This document shows positions 6,186 to 13,818 of a stretch of DNA of 17,669 nt, piece after piece. Made by a program: the position numbers and the translations under genes. Within the stretch, counting starts at the first letter, position 1. Each line of letters begins with the position of its first letter. The notes beneath the pieces are model-generated. The model saw only the letters and a list, made by a program, of their open reading frames with translations, was not told where the DNA came from and did no database searches. Origin of the DNA: Methanomassiliicoccaceae archaeon (GTDB taxonomy: Archaea > Thermoplasmatota > Thermoplasmata > Methanomassiliicoccales > Methanomethylophilaceae); contig WRNI01000017.1 of the NCBI GenBank assembly GCA_009776695.1, positions 21-17,689 on the forward strand, given 5' to 3'.

Positions 6186-7340
6186 ATGGTTTCAAAGAGG
6201 CTCGGTGATGTCCCCGAATCCGGTACGGTCGCGATAGCGAATCTCGTAAGTCAGCTGAAACAGGAAGGTGTCGAGATAATCTCATTCTCAATGGGCGAGC
6301 CTGATTTCGATACACCGCAGAATATCAAGGACGCCTGCGTAAGGTCGCTGAACGACGGTTTCACGCATTATACGCCGTCAGCGGGGATACCCGAACTGAG
6401 GAAAGCGATAGCGGAAAAGACGGAACGCGACAATAAGATAAAATGTACGGCGAAGAACGTACTCGTGACGCCGACGAAGCATGCGCTGTTCATGATCGCG
6501 CTTGCGTATCTCGATCCGGGCGACGAAGTGATATTGCCGGACCCGGCGTGGGTTTCGTATGAGGCGGTAGTGAGATTAGCGGGCGCAACGCCCGTTTACG
6601 TTCCGACGAAATTTGATGATGATTTCTGCATGAGCGCCGACATGATCGCTAACGCCATGACAAATAAGACAAAAATGCTCATGCTCAACTCCCCGTCCAA
6701 TCCCACGGGCTCCGTGATGCACCGTGATACTCTTAAGGGAATAGCTGACCTCTGTACCGATAAGAACGTGACGGTGATGGCGGACGAGATATACGAGCAT
6801 ATAATTTACGAAGGCGAGCACGTTTCCATAGCGTCGTTCGACGGTATGTTCGAAAGAACGTTAACTCTTTCGGGATTATCGAAAACATATGCGATGACCG
6901 GCTGGAGGCTCGGCTGGCTGATCGCCCCCGAGAAGGATATCGCCGCAGTGAACAAACTGCAGACCCATTCAGTAACTTGCTGCACATCATTCACACAGCC
7001 GGCGGCGATCGAAGCGTTAAGAGGGCCGCAGGGGTCTAGGATAAAAATGGTCAATGAGTTCAGAAAGAGGAGAGATCTGGCGTTAGACCTTCTTACAGAG
7101 ATCAAAGGCATCGAATGCAACCGCCCCGAAGGCGCGTTCTATCTTTTCCCGAAGTATGAGCAGAAGATATCGTCCGACGACATGACAATGCATCTGATGA
7201 AAGAGGCGCACGTTGCTGTGACGCCCGGAAGATCGTTCGGTCCCTCGGGCGAAGGTTTCTTCAGATTATCGTACGCCGCGTCCGAGGAGAACATAATCGA
7301 GGGCATCGGAAGGATAAAGCGGTCGCTTTCCAAACTTTGA
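6186..7340 (+). CDS. Class I PLP aminotransferase, aspartate aminotransferase-like
   Basis: The 384-residue protein is a fold-type I aminotransferase of the AspC/AAT-I gamma type found in archaea and Gram-positive bacteria. Visible landmarks are FSMGEPDFDTP near residues 34-44, HYTPSAGIPELRKAIA, the substrate/PLP segment NSPSNPTGSV, MADEIYEHI, and the Schiff-base lysine K233 in SGLSKTYAMTGWRLGW. A C-terminal FRLSYA supplies the carboxylate-binding arginine. It exchanges amino groups between an amino acid and a 2-oxo acid, most likely aspartate/2-oxoglutarate, but members of this group also act on aromatic or branched substrates, so specificity is not settled. The start ATG at 6186 has GGAAGGA just upstream. 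Downstream, after a 101-bp gap with its own TATA-like box, is a second aminotransferase and serA. Confidence 0.88.
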   Translation: MVSKRLGDVPESGTVAIANLVSQLKQEGVEIISFSMGEPDFDTPQNIKDACVRSLNDGFTHYTPSAGIPELRKAIAEKTERDNKIKCTAKNVLVTPTKHALFMIALAYLDPGDEVILPDPAWVSYEAVVRLAGATPVYVPTKFDDDFCMSADMIANAMTNKTKMLMLNSPSNPTGSVMHRDTLKGIADLCTDKNVTVMADEIYEHIIYEGEHVSIASFDGMFERTLTLSGLSKTYAMTGWRLGWLIAPEKDIAAVNKLQTHSVTCCTSFTQPAAIEALRGPQGSRIKMVNEFRKRRDLALDLLTEIKGIECNRPEGAFYLFPKYEQKISSDDMTMHLMKEAHVAVTPGRSFGPSGEGFFRLSYAASEENIIEGIGRIKRSLSKL

Positions 7341-7364
7341 CGCAAACGGCCGATGACACTAAGA

Positions 7365-7370
7365 TTTATA
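7365..7370 (+). promoter_or_regulatory. TATA-like box before the class V aminotransferase-serA pair
   Basis: TTTATA at 7365-7370 lies about 75 bp before the TTG start at 7442, giving a leader of about 45 nt that ends in the GAGGGAG ribosome binding site. Confidence 0.4.
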
Positions 7371-7441
7371 GCGGTGTTACCGATAAGGGAACATCCGCGC
7401 ATACGAACGGAATTGCACATGCGAAATAAAGAGGGAGAAAA

Positions 7442-8506
7442 TTGAGCAGGAAACTTTTCACCGTCGGCCCCGTGAACGTTGAGCCGGAAGTGCTTCAGGC
7501 GATGACCAGACCGATGGTAACGCACCGATCGAAAGAGTACAAGGCGCTGCACAGTTCCGTCATAGAACGGATGAAAAAAGTGCTTGACACCGATATGGAG
7601 ATATTCCTGGTCGGCGGATCGGCGTCAATATTCTTGGAAGGGGCGATAAGGAACGGCGTGAAAAGCAATGTTCTCGGAATAACGAACGGCTCGTTCGGCG
7701 ACCGGTGGATCGATATATCGAAGCTCAACGGAAAGAATGTCAAAGAAATTCGGGTACCGTGGGGAAAGGCGATGAAACCGAAAGACATAGAAGGCGCCGT
7801 TGACGATACGATCGAGGCGGTGCATTTCGTAAGCAACGAATCGTCAACAGGTGTTCTCAGTCCTCTGGGCGAACTTATCGATGAAATAAAAAAACAGAGC
7901 GACGCGCTGATATTTGTCGACGGTGTCACGTCCGTAGCGGGAACAGACTTAAAGTTAAGGAAGAACGAGGTTGACGCGCTGATATTCGGTTCGCAGAAAG
8001 CGTTGGGGCTTTCGCCCGGACTCGCGTTCATAGCCGTCAGCGAGAAAATGATGAACAAGGCAAAAGAAGTGCAGAACAGAGGGTTCTACACCGACCTTCT
8101 GAAACTGAAAAAGAACAACGATGATAATTCAACGCTGACGACGCCTCCTGTATCCGAGGTGTACGCACTGGACTTCCAATTGGACCGCATGATCGCCGAA
8201 GGTATGCAGGCAAGATACAGACGCCACGCGGAGATGGCCGACATGGTCAGAAAATGGTCATCGAAGCTGTACGGCATGTTCCCCGAGGAAGGTTACATGT
8301 CGAACACCATCGGCGTTCTGAACCGTGGTGATCTTGATTTCGATAAATTTCACGGCATCCTTAAAGAAAAGGGTTACGAGATATCGGGCGGTTACGGCGA
8401 GGTCAAAAAGACAACGTTCAGGATAGGCCACATGGGTGATCTTACGACTGCAAGAATAAAAGAACTGTTAACGATAATGGAAGGAACACTGGAGGAATGC
8501 AAATGA
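7442..8506 (+). CDS. Class V PLP aminotransferase (serine/alanine-glyoxylate type), possible phosphoserine aminotransferase
   Basis: The 354-residue protein is a class V aminotransferase: N-terminal FTVGPVNVEPEVLQAM, MVTHRSKEY, LVGGSASIFLEGAIRN for the PLP-phosphate region, VHFVSNESSTGV, FVDGVTS with the PLP-ring Asp, and the Schiff-base lysine K186 in GSQKALGLSPGLAF. A C-terminal TFRIGHMG carries the substrate arginine. The start is TTG at 7442, chosen because GGGAG ends 4 nt before it and the next residues match the family N-terminus. The gene overlaps serA by 4 bp (ATGA), so the two are cotranslated. That context suggests the aminotransferase step after SerA (3-phosphohydroxypyruvate to phosphoserine); class V enzymes of this branch are known to do this in methanogens. 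Serine-pyruvate or alanine-glyoxylate activity is the alternative. Confidence 0.87.
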   Translation: MSRKLFTVGPVNVEPEVLQAMTRPMVTHRSKEYKALHSSVIERMKKVLDTDMEIFLVGGSASIFLEGAIRNGVKSNVLGITNGSFGDRWIDISKLNGKNVKEIRVPWGKAMKPKDIEGAVDDTIEAVHFVSNESSTGVLSPLGELIDEIKKQSDALIFVDGVTSVAGTDLKLRKNEVDALIFGSQKALGLSPGLAFIAVSEKMMNKAKEVQNRGFYTDLLKLKKNNDDNSTLTTPPVSEVYALDFQLDRMIAEGMQARYRRHAEMADMVRKWSSKLYGMFPEEGYMSNTIGVLNRGDLDFDKFHGILKEKGYEISGGYGEVKKTTFRIGHMGDLTTARIKELLTIMEGTLEECK

Positions 8507-10083
8507 AACTGCTCGTTTCCGACCCTCTTTCCGAAGAGGGTCTCAAGATACTCGCCGCGTCAGGCATACCGGTTGACGTAAAGCCGGGGCTGAGCGAGGA
8601 CGAATTATGCGCGGTCATCGGAGAGTACGACGGTCTGATAATAAGGAGCGGGACCACGGTAACAAAAAAGATCCTTGACGCGGGCAAGAATTTAAAGGTC
8701 GTGGGACGCGCGGGCGTGGGCGTCGATAACGTTGACGTACCGTACGCGACGCAGAAGGGCGTGCTCGTTATGAATACGCCTTCTGCAAATATCATTTCCG
8801 CGGCGGAGCACTCGCTCGCGATGATAATGACGTTGGCGAGGATGATACCGTGGGCCCACGCATCCGTTCATAAAGGCGAGTGGAAAAGAAGCAAGTTCAC
8901 CGGTATCGAACTTTACGGAAAGACGCTGGGAATAATAGGCGTCGGCCGCGTGGGCGGAGAGATAGCGAAGCGCGCAAGATCGTTCAACATGACGATGATC
9001 GGTTACGATCCGTACCTTCCGAAGGATGTCGCGGAAAGCCTGTGCGTCAAACTTACGACATTGGAGGACGTCCTCAAGAATTCCGATATCATGACAATTC
9101 ACACTCCGCTGCTTCCCGAAACGAAGAACATGATATCGATGCCGCAGTTCAAAATGATGAAGAAGAACGCGTTGCTCGTGAATGTGGCGCGCGGCGGCAT
9201 AGTTAACGAAGATGATCTTTACGATGCGTTAAAGAATAAAGTGATCGCCGGCGCGGCATTTGACGTATTTGTTGACGAGCCGCTTAAGGAAGGCAGCAAG
9301 CTCATCGAATTGGACAATCTTGTTATGACGCCGCACCTTGGCGCAAGCACGGTAGAGGCGCAGGAGAAAGTTTCCGTCGACATTGCCGAGAATGTGATAA
9401 TGTACCTTCGTGACAATATTATTGCGAACGCCATCAACGCACCGCGCGGTCAGCTGGACCCGGCGCTCGCGCCGTACCTTCCGCTTGCCGAACGCCTCGG
9501 CGTGACGATGCACCAGCTCAACGGCAAACGTCCCGTAGACAAGATAGAAGTGGTATGCAGCGGCGAGATCGCATCAAAGAACACAAAGATGGTGACGCTC
9601 TCGGCAATGATAGGCGTGATGAAGAATATCGTGGGCGATAATGTGAACATGGTGAACGCGGAATCATTGGCCAAAGGAAAGAATATTAAGGTCACCGAAT
9701 CAAAGAACGAAGATTCGCCGGTATACTCGAACATGGTCACCATAACGGTAACTTCCGGAAAGGATGCGCGCACCGTCCGCGGGACGGTGTTCGCGCAGAC
9801 GCCCCGTCTGATCGGAATCGATGACTACTCGTTCGAGATACCGATGGATTCGGATATGTTATTCGCAAGATATCACGACAAGCCCGGGGTAATAGGAAGC
9901 GTCGGTAAGATATTAGGAGAGAATAACATAAACATAGGTCAGATGACCGTCGGCCGCGACGCGAAGAACGGAACGGCGATAATGCTGATGGGCGTTGATC
10001 ATAAAGTTCCCGATGCGCTGATAAAGAAGATAAGCGACGCGACGGGATTCGACGAGACCAAATTCATAGGTCTCGTCGACTAA
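8503..10083 (+). CDS. serA: D-3-phosphoglycerate dehydrogenase, long form with ACT domain
   Basis: The 526-residue protein has the full-length SerA layout: substrate-binding domain, NAD-binding Rossmann core with GVGRVG near residues 146-151, the catalytic triad R230 (NVARGG), E259 (VDEPL) and H278 (TPHLGAST), then an intervening allosteric substrate-binding-type domain (about 310-450) and a C-terminal ACT domain starting near FARYHDKPGVIGSVG and containing NINIGQM. It oxidises 3-phosphoglycerate to 3-phosphohydroxypyruvate, the committed step of serine synthesis. The ACT domain is where serine feedback usually acts. Start: GGAGGA (8491-8496) is 6 nt before the ATG at 8503 but touches the ATG at 8497, so 8503 is preferred, giving the coupled ATGA overlap with the aminotransferase gene. 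Confidence 0.94.
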   Translation: MKLLVSDPLSEEGLKILAASGIPVDVKPGLSEDELCAVIGEYDGLIIRSGTTVTKKILDAGKNLKVVGRAGVGVDNVDVPYATQKGVLVMNTPSANIISAAEHSLAMIMTLARMIPWAHASVHKGEWKRSKFTGIELYGKTLGIIGVGRVGGEIAKRARSFNMTMIGYDPYLPKDVAESLCVKLTTLEDVLKNSDIMTIHTPLLPETKNMISMPQFKMMKKNALLVNVARGGIVNEDDLYDALKNKVIAGAAFDVFVDEPLKEGSKLIELDNLVMTPHLGASTVEAQEKVSVDIAENVIMYLRDNIIANAINAPRGQLDPALAPYLPLAERLGVTMHQLNGKRPVDKIEVVCSGEIASKNTKMVTLSAMIGVMKNIVGDNVNMVNAESLAKGKNIKVTESKNEDSPVYSNMVTITVTSGKDARTVRGTVFAQTPRLIGIDDYSFEIPMDSDMLFARYHDKPGVIGSVGKILGENNINIGQMTVGRDAKNGTAIMLMGVDHKVPDALIKKISDATGFDETKFIGLVD

Positions 10084-10143
10084 ACATTATTAAAGGCGTA
10101 GTCATACAGAAAGCACTCAGCACCAAGGCAGGGAACGTATAAA

Positions 10144-10527
10144 ATGTCCGCAAAAGTCACACTGACCGTCGAAGACCTAACTCTTGCGATACGCAACAGC
10201 ATAGACGGAGGTATAGACGAGGACCATGCGTACGCGCTGGCGCAGCATATACTGAACTTCTTCGGCTATTCGGACAGGATAATCGATAACATCCTGGAAC
10301 CGGAGGACCGTGACGCATTCTATATGCTCGAAGATACCGGCATACTGACGACAGAACGGGAAGAGACAACGTTATACGACGGAAGGGAGTGGCGTATACA
10401 CTACTGGCTGTTCAAAAGAGAGCGTATAAACGAGTTAATGAGCTCGGCAGACCCCAAAAAGGCGGAAGAAGTTGCGGACTCGGTATACGGCGGCCTTCCC
10501 GACGACATATGGAAGCGCGGCAAGTGA
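10144..10527 (+). CDS. Small conserved-looking protein with possible winged-helix fold, function unknown (127 aa)
   Basis: I do not recognise a named family. The protein is acidic, with no signal peptide or membrane segments. Residues about 6-50 look helical (VEDLTLAIRNSIDGGIDEDHAYALAQHIL). Residues about 55-98 run helix, short loop, helix and then a beta wing (DAFYMLEDTGILTTERE, followed by LYDGREWRIHYWLF), which is typical of a winged helix-turn-helix. The C-terminus is charged and helical. AGGGA lies 8 nt before the ATG. A TATTAAA-like box near 10089-10096 lies about 50 bp before the start. The gene is 97 bp upstream of the XPD-like helicase, with the shared promoter element between, so the two are probably separate transcripts. 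It may be a transcriptional regulator, but this rests only on the apparent fold. Confidence 0.65.
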   Translation: MSAKVTLTVEDLTLAIRNSIDGGIDEDHAYALAQHILNFFGYSDRIIDNILEPEDRDAFYMLEDTGILTTEREETTLYDGREWRIHYWLFKRERINELMSSADPKKAEEVADSVYGGLPDDIWKRGK

Positions 10528-10546
10528 TCCCGCGCGATCGGCGCTC

Positions 10547-10593
10547 ACTTTCGGTCCGCCTATATATGAAACGGGGTACTTTCGGTCACCCCC
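10547..10593 (+). promoter_or_regulatory. Tandem-site promoter element, copy 2 (upstream of the XPD-like helicase)
   Basis: The block reads ACTTTCGGTCCG, CC, TATATA (10561-10566), then AACGGGGT, a second ACTTTCGGT (10578-10586) and CACCCCC. The two ACTTTCGGT sites are 31 bp apart with TATATA between them. It matches the element upstream of the RPA gene at 41 of 47 positions, and the differences cluster beside the TATA box rather than in the sites, as expected for selected protein-binding sites. The inverted arms GGGGT (10573-10577) and ACCCC (10588-10592) around the second site are also kept. The predicted transcription start is near 10588-10592, giving a leader of about 35 nt to the ATG at 10625. 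Confidence 0.78.
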
Positions 10594-10624
10594 TGGAATT
10601 GTTCTTATACTCATACTGACAGTA

Positions 10625-12505
10625 ATGAGCGTGCAGCTGTTCCCTTACACGCCGAGAGCGTCGCAGAAGGAGTTCGTTGAGTTCGTCAGCGAATGCGTGA
10701 AAGAAGGGATACCGTGCATACTGGAATCAGGCACGGGAACAGGAAAAACAATATGTTCGCTTGCCGGCGCATTGCCGTACGCGCTGGAAAAAGGTAAAAA
10801 GATAATATATCTCACAAGAACGAGCGCCCAGCAGAAACAGGCGATACTCGAACTCAGAAAGATATCCAAGATAAGGAAGTTATTTGCGCTGGGGATACAG
10901 GGAAGGGGAACATCGACATGCCCTAAGATATTATCAGACCCGGAACTTATGTCCGGGTCGCCGGAGGAACTGTCTAAATTCTGTTCAGAGTTCAAGAAGC
11001 ATTCCGGCACCGATTCAGGGTGCAGATTCTACGATAACATATTGGAAACGGATATGAAGGAGCATATTGACTTCTGCGCTTCGAAGATGCCGACCTCCGA
11101 CGAATTCAGTGCTTACGCGTTAGAAAAGGGATTGTGCCCGTACGAGATGATGAAACGTCTGATACAATACGCGGACGTCGTCATCGCGCCGTACCATTTC
11201 ATATTCGTCCCGGGAACGAAAGAAAGGTTCCTGGGGTGGATGAACACGCCCATCAGGGAGATGATACTGATAGTTGACGAAGCTCACAACCTTCCCGATC
11301 ATCTGCGGGAAGTTATGACGGCAAGATACACAATGCGCGCATTGGACATGACCGAGAACGAAGCGAGGGAATGGAAAGATCCTGAGGTAAGCAACGGCAT
11401 ATCGGCAATGGACCTCATCGGCGTTGTAAGAAAGTTAATGTATGAGGCCAAAGAAAAATTCCTGACGGAGGACGACGGTCTGATACCGCCGTACTTCCTT
11501 GAGGACGGCCTCATGGAAGAGCTGGGCGCCACGTCATTCAAGGTAAGGAGCATATGCAAAGCGCTCATAGAGCACGGCGAGATCGTCGCGGAAACGAAGA
11601 AGATGAACGGGCGGTTACCAAGATCGTACATGCGTTCGTTAGGTTCGTTCATATTGTTCTGGCTGGATTCGGAGGACGAGGTATACGTGAAACTGATAAT
11701 AGGCGACGACACGGCACTGGAGGCGTTCTGCATGGACCCGTACGAAGCTGCGGAACCGTTGCGTTCATGCCATTCGTCCGTTCATATGTCCGGCACGCTT
11801 GAACCTCTCACCGAATACCAGAATGTCCTCGGTCTTGAGAACGCGAGACTTGAGCGTTTCGCGTCGCCGTTCGATCCGGATAACCTGATGATCGTGCACG
11901 CAACTGACGTAACAACGAGATATGAAGAGATGAGACAGGACGCAACGATGATACCGAGGATGGAAGATCACATCGTCAATATTATCAGCGCGGTGAGAAG
12001 GAACACCGCTGTGTTCTTTCCCTCATACGTGCTCATGGACGCAATGATAAAGGACGGCATAGGCGCAAGGATCGGACGAAAGGTGTTCACCGAACGTAAA
12101 GGAATGACGAACACGGAACACCATAAGATGGTGGACGCATTCAAAGTATCAGGGGACGGTGTATTATTTGCGGTATGCGGCGGAAGGATAAGCGAAGGCA
12201 TTGACTTTCCGGGAAAGGAGATGGAGGCGGCGATAATAGTCGGGATGCCGTTCTCAAAGCCGGGAGCGAAGCAGAACGCGCTGATACGGTATTACGATAT
12301 AAAGTCGGGGAACGGCTGGGAGCACGCGGTGATATCGCCGGCGACAAGGAAGATGAGACAGGCGATCGGCAGGCTGATACGCTCGGAGAGCGATATCGGC
12401 GCGGCCGTGATACTTGACAAGCGTTCTGCGTTATACCCGTTGCTGGCGTCCGAAAGATCATCCGATGCCGTCGAGGACGTCAAAGAATTTTTCTCGCAAC
12501 ATTAG
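10625..12505 (+). CDS. XPD/Rad3/DinG-family iron-sulfur DNA helicase
   Basis: The 626-residue protein is an SF2 helicase of the XPD group: Walker A ESGTGTGKT with K41, motif Ia YLTRTSAQQKQ, DEAH box D218-E-A-H221 in LIVDEAHNLPDHLRE, motif V-like GGRISEGIDFPGKEM, and motif VI RQAIGRLIRSESD with the arginine finger region. Four cysteines, C99, C120, C133 and C171, lie between motifs Ia and II in the place of the [4Fe-4S] cluster of XPD, although spacing differs from crenarchaeal XPD. The enzyme would unwind DNA 5' to 3' in repair. The start at ATG 10625 (SVQLFPYTPRASQKEF) fits the family N-terminus; an upstream in-frame ATG at 10472 would overlap the previous gene and read through the promoter element. 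The gene appears monocistronic, driven by the shared promoter element. Assignment to XPD itself rather than another Rad3 relative is less sure. Confidence 0.9.
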   Translation: MSVQLFPYTPRASQKEFVEFVSECVKEGIPCILESGTGTGKTICSLAGALPYALEKGKKIIYLTRTSAQQKQAILELRKISKIRKLFALGIQGRGTSTCPKILSDPELMSGSPEELSKFCSEFKKHSGTDSGCRFYDNILETDMKEHIDFCASKMPTSDEFSAYALEKGLCPYEMMKRLIQYADVVIAPYHFIFVPGTKERFLGWMNTPIREMILIVDEAHNLPDHLREVMTARYTMRALDMTENEAREWKDPEVSNGISAMDLIGVVRKLMYEAKEKFLTEDDGLIPPYFLEDGLMEELGATSFKVRSICKALIEHGEIVAETKKMNGRLPRSYMRSLGSFILFWLDSEDEVYVKLIIGDDTALEAFCMDPYEAAEPLRSCHSSVHMSGTLEPLTEYQNVLGLENARLERFASPFDPDNLMIVHATDVTTRYEEMRQDATMIPRMEDHIVNIISAVRRNTAVFFPSYVLMDAMIKDGIGARIGRKVFTERKGMTNTEHHKMVDAFKVSGDGVLFAVCGGRISEGIDFPGKEMEAAIIVGMPFSKPGAKQNALIRYYDIKSGNGWEHAVISPATRKMRQAIGRLIRSESDIGAAVILDKRSALYPLLASERSSDAVEDVKEFFSQH

Positions 12506-12528
12506 AGCGGCCGCCTCTGGTACAGTTA

Positions 12529-12542
12529 TACTACATGTAATA
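12529..12542. promoter_or_regulatory. Palindrome upstream of the toxin-antitoxin TATA box
   Basis: TACTACATGTAATA is a 14-bp palindrome with one mismatched pair, centred on CATG, ending 6 bp before the T-rich TATA region at 12549-12558 (TTTTTATCAA). Type II antitoxins usually repress their own promoters at palindromes, so this is a candidate operator. Confidence 0.4.
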
Positions 12543-12548
12543 CGAACC

Positions 12549-12558
12549 TTTTTATCAA
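12549..12558 (+). promoter_or_regulatory. TATA-like box of the toxin-antitoxin pair
   Basis: TTTTTATCAA lies about 40 bp before the ATG at 12594 and about 26 bp before the in-frame TTG at 12579. It shares TTATCAATAT with the edge of the HTH gene palindrome near 1721-1730, which is probably coincidence of AT-rich promoter sequence. Confidence 0.45.
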
Positions 12559-12593
12559 TATGATGTGCTGAATGTCCGTTGAACAAAGGTGAG

Positions 12594-12869
12594 ATGTTGC
12601 CGAAGAGAACCAATAATGAGTACGGTGTCGTGAATGTTTCTTGCACCTCTGCAAAGGAAATCAGCGCCGCCCGACCAAAAAACGTGTCCGTGCTCAAAGA
12701 TGATGAAAGAAGCATTATCGATGACGACCCGATCACTCCGGAGGAAGAAGCAGACCTTCTGATAAGCATGGACGAGTTCAAAAAAGGAAAGGTCACGGTC
12801 GTTCCAGGGTCATGCAGCGATGAAGAACTTTTTAAAATATTGAGGGGCGAACAGTCAGATGGTCAATGA
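12594..12869 (+). CDS. Type II antitoxin, RelB-like (probable)
   Basis: The protein of about 91 residues (96 if it begins at the in-frame TTG 12579) is acidic in its middle and ends with PEEEADLLISMDEFKKGKVT and a short helix DEELFKILRGE. That acidic tail with an S/M-DEFKKGK segment is typical of archaeal RelB-type antitoxins, which wrap the toxin. No clear DNA-binding fold can be named; the N-terminus could supply one. It overlaps the following toxin gene by 11 bp, so the two are translationally coupled. The start is uncertain: ATG 12594 has GGTGAG directly adjacent, while TTG 12579 fits the TATA distance for a leaderless message. The antitoxin call rests largely on the partner gene. Confidence 0.65.
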   Translation: MLPKRTNNEYGVVNVSCTSAKEISAARPKNVSVLKDDERSIIDDDPITPEEEADLLISMDEFKKGKVTVVPGSCSDEELFKILRGEQSDGQ

Positions 12870-13149
12870 CTTGATCTTTTCATCGCAGTTCGGGAAATTA
12901 TACAGGATCAAGAGAAAAAGGTCCGCTAAGGAACTTATGGAAAAGGTCGACAACGGCATCGCCGCGCTGAGGCATTCGGACAGGCCGGAAATGATCGGGA
13001 CCCACAAAAAAGGAAGACTGTCCGGATATTATTCATACGAAATAAGCAGCGGGCACCGCATATTATACAAAGTTGAGCGGACAGAAGGTGCTGTTCATGT
13101 TTATTTACACAGGGTCTGCGATCATAAGAACGTATACGGCAGGGATTGA
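12859..13149 (+). CDS. RelE/ParE-superfamily toxin
   Basis: The 96-residue basic protein has the RelE/ParE fold pattern: an N-terminal strand, a basic helical hairpin (residues about 8-40: FGKLYRIKRKRSAKELMEKV), then the sheet GRLSGYYSYEISSGHRILYKV and a C-terminal VHVYLHRVCDHKNVYGRD. The family's functional residues are plausible at R67, H84, H89 and Y93; the ending DHKNVY is common in archaeal RelE relatives. RelE members cleave mRNA on the ribosome, while ParE members poison gyrase; the C-terminal His/Tyr favours an mRNA-cleaving toxin, but that is inference. It lies between the repair helicase and the carS operon, with no transposon remnants seen. Confidence 0.8.
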   Translation: MVNDLIFSSQFGKLYRIKRKRSAKELMEKVDNGIAALRHSDRPEMIGTHKKGRLSGYYSYEISSGHRILYKVERTEGAVHVYLHRVCDHKNVYGRD

Positions 13150-13192
13150 CGGCGTTCGATATCGCACAACGGCGCTACAGCTGAATTGAAAG

Positions 13193-13200
13193 AATAAATA
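13193..13200 (+). promoter_or_regulatory. TATA box of the carS operon
   Basis: AATAAATA at 13193-13200 lies 36-43 bp before the ATG at 13236, leaving a leader of about 15 nt that carries GGGAG. It would drive the five closely packed genes to 16723. Confidence 0.5.
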
Positions 13201-13235
13201 CAATCATTCGATATTGTTGCATCGGGAGTTTGACA

Positions 13236-13814
13236 ATGGATGCGGTTGGCGCGGTTATCATCATGTTCGCGGGGCTGTGGCTGTTCCTGCCGGCGATGTT
13301 ACCTAATTCCGCGGCGGTCGTCTTCGGCGGCGGGACGCCGGTAGACTTCGGAAGATCGATCGGCGGCAAACGGATATTAGGCGACGGGAAGACCTGGAGA
13401 GGGTTCTTCGGCGGAGGTCTCGCCGGTGTTGTCCTCGGTATGATACTTATGGGGATAGCGTATCTGCTCGGCAAAGAGGACATATGGGGATACGGCGGCC
13501 TATGGGGCGGTATCGGAATAATTGTGTGTCTGTCATTCGGTTCGCTGCTTGGTGATATGCTGGGATCTTTCATAAAAAGGAGGATGGGAATAGAGAGAGG
13601 AAAGAAAGCGCCGATACTCGACCAATATGATTTCCTGATAGGCGCATTCCTTCTCACAGCGTTATTCTATCCGCGTTGGGTGTACGATACGTACATAGAG
13701 ATACCCGGATGGCATATCCTGGCGTTGGTATTTTTACTGATAATAACATTGCTGTTGCACCGCGCGATGAATATAATCGGTTATAAGGCGGGGCTGAAGG
13801 ACGTACCGTGGTGA
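13236..13814 (+). CDS. carS: CDP-archaeol synthase
   Basis: The 192-residue integral membrane protein matches CarS: LPAMLPNSAAVVFGGGTPVD, then RILGDGKTWRGFFGG, then SFGSLLGDMLGSFIKRRMGIERGKKAPILDQYDF, which is the conserved CTP/Mg-binding segment, with about five hydrophobic helices in total. It transfers CMP from CTP to 2,3-bis-O-geranylgeranylglyceryl phosphate, producing CDP-archaeol for polar lipid synthesis in the cytoplasmic membrane. Start: GGGAG (13224-13228) is 7 nt before the ATG at 13236; an in-frame TTG at 13230 is too close to it. The stop is 4 bp before pyrE, so it leads the operon. Presence of carS is strong evidence for an archaeal genome. Confidence 0.93.
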   Translation: MDAVGAVIIMFAGLWLFLPAMLPNSAAVVFGGGTPVDFGRSIGGKRILGDGKTWRGFFGGGLAGVVLGMILMGIAYLLGKEDIWGYGGLWGGIGIIVCLSFGSLLGDMLGSFIKRRMGIERGKKAPILDQYDFLIGAFLLTALFYPRWVYDTYIEIPGWHILALVFLLIITLLLHRAMNIIGYKAGLKDVPW

Positions 13815-13818
13815 TGAT

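Noticed and set aside
10472..10624. N-terminal extension of the helicase from an upstream in-frame ATG
   Set aside because: The extra 51 residues would overlap the previous gene and be encoded by the promoter element; the family N-terminus begins at ATG 10625.
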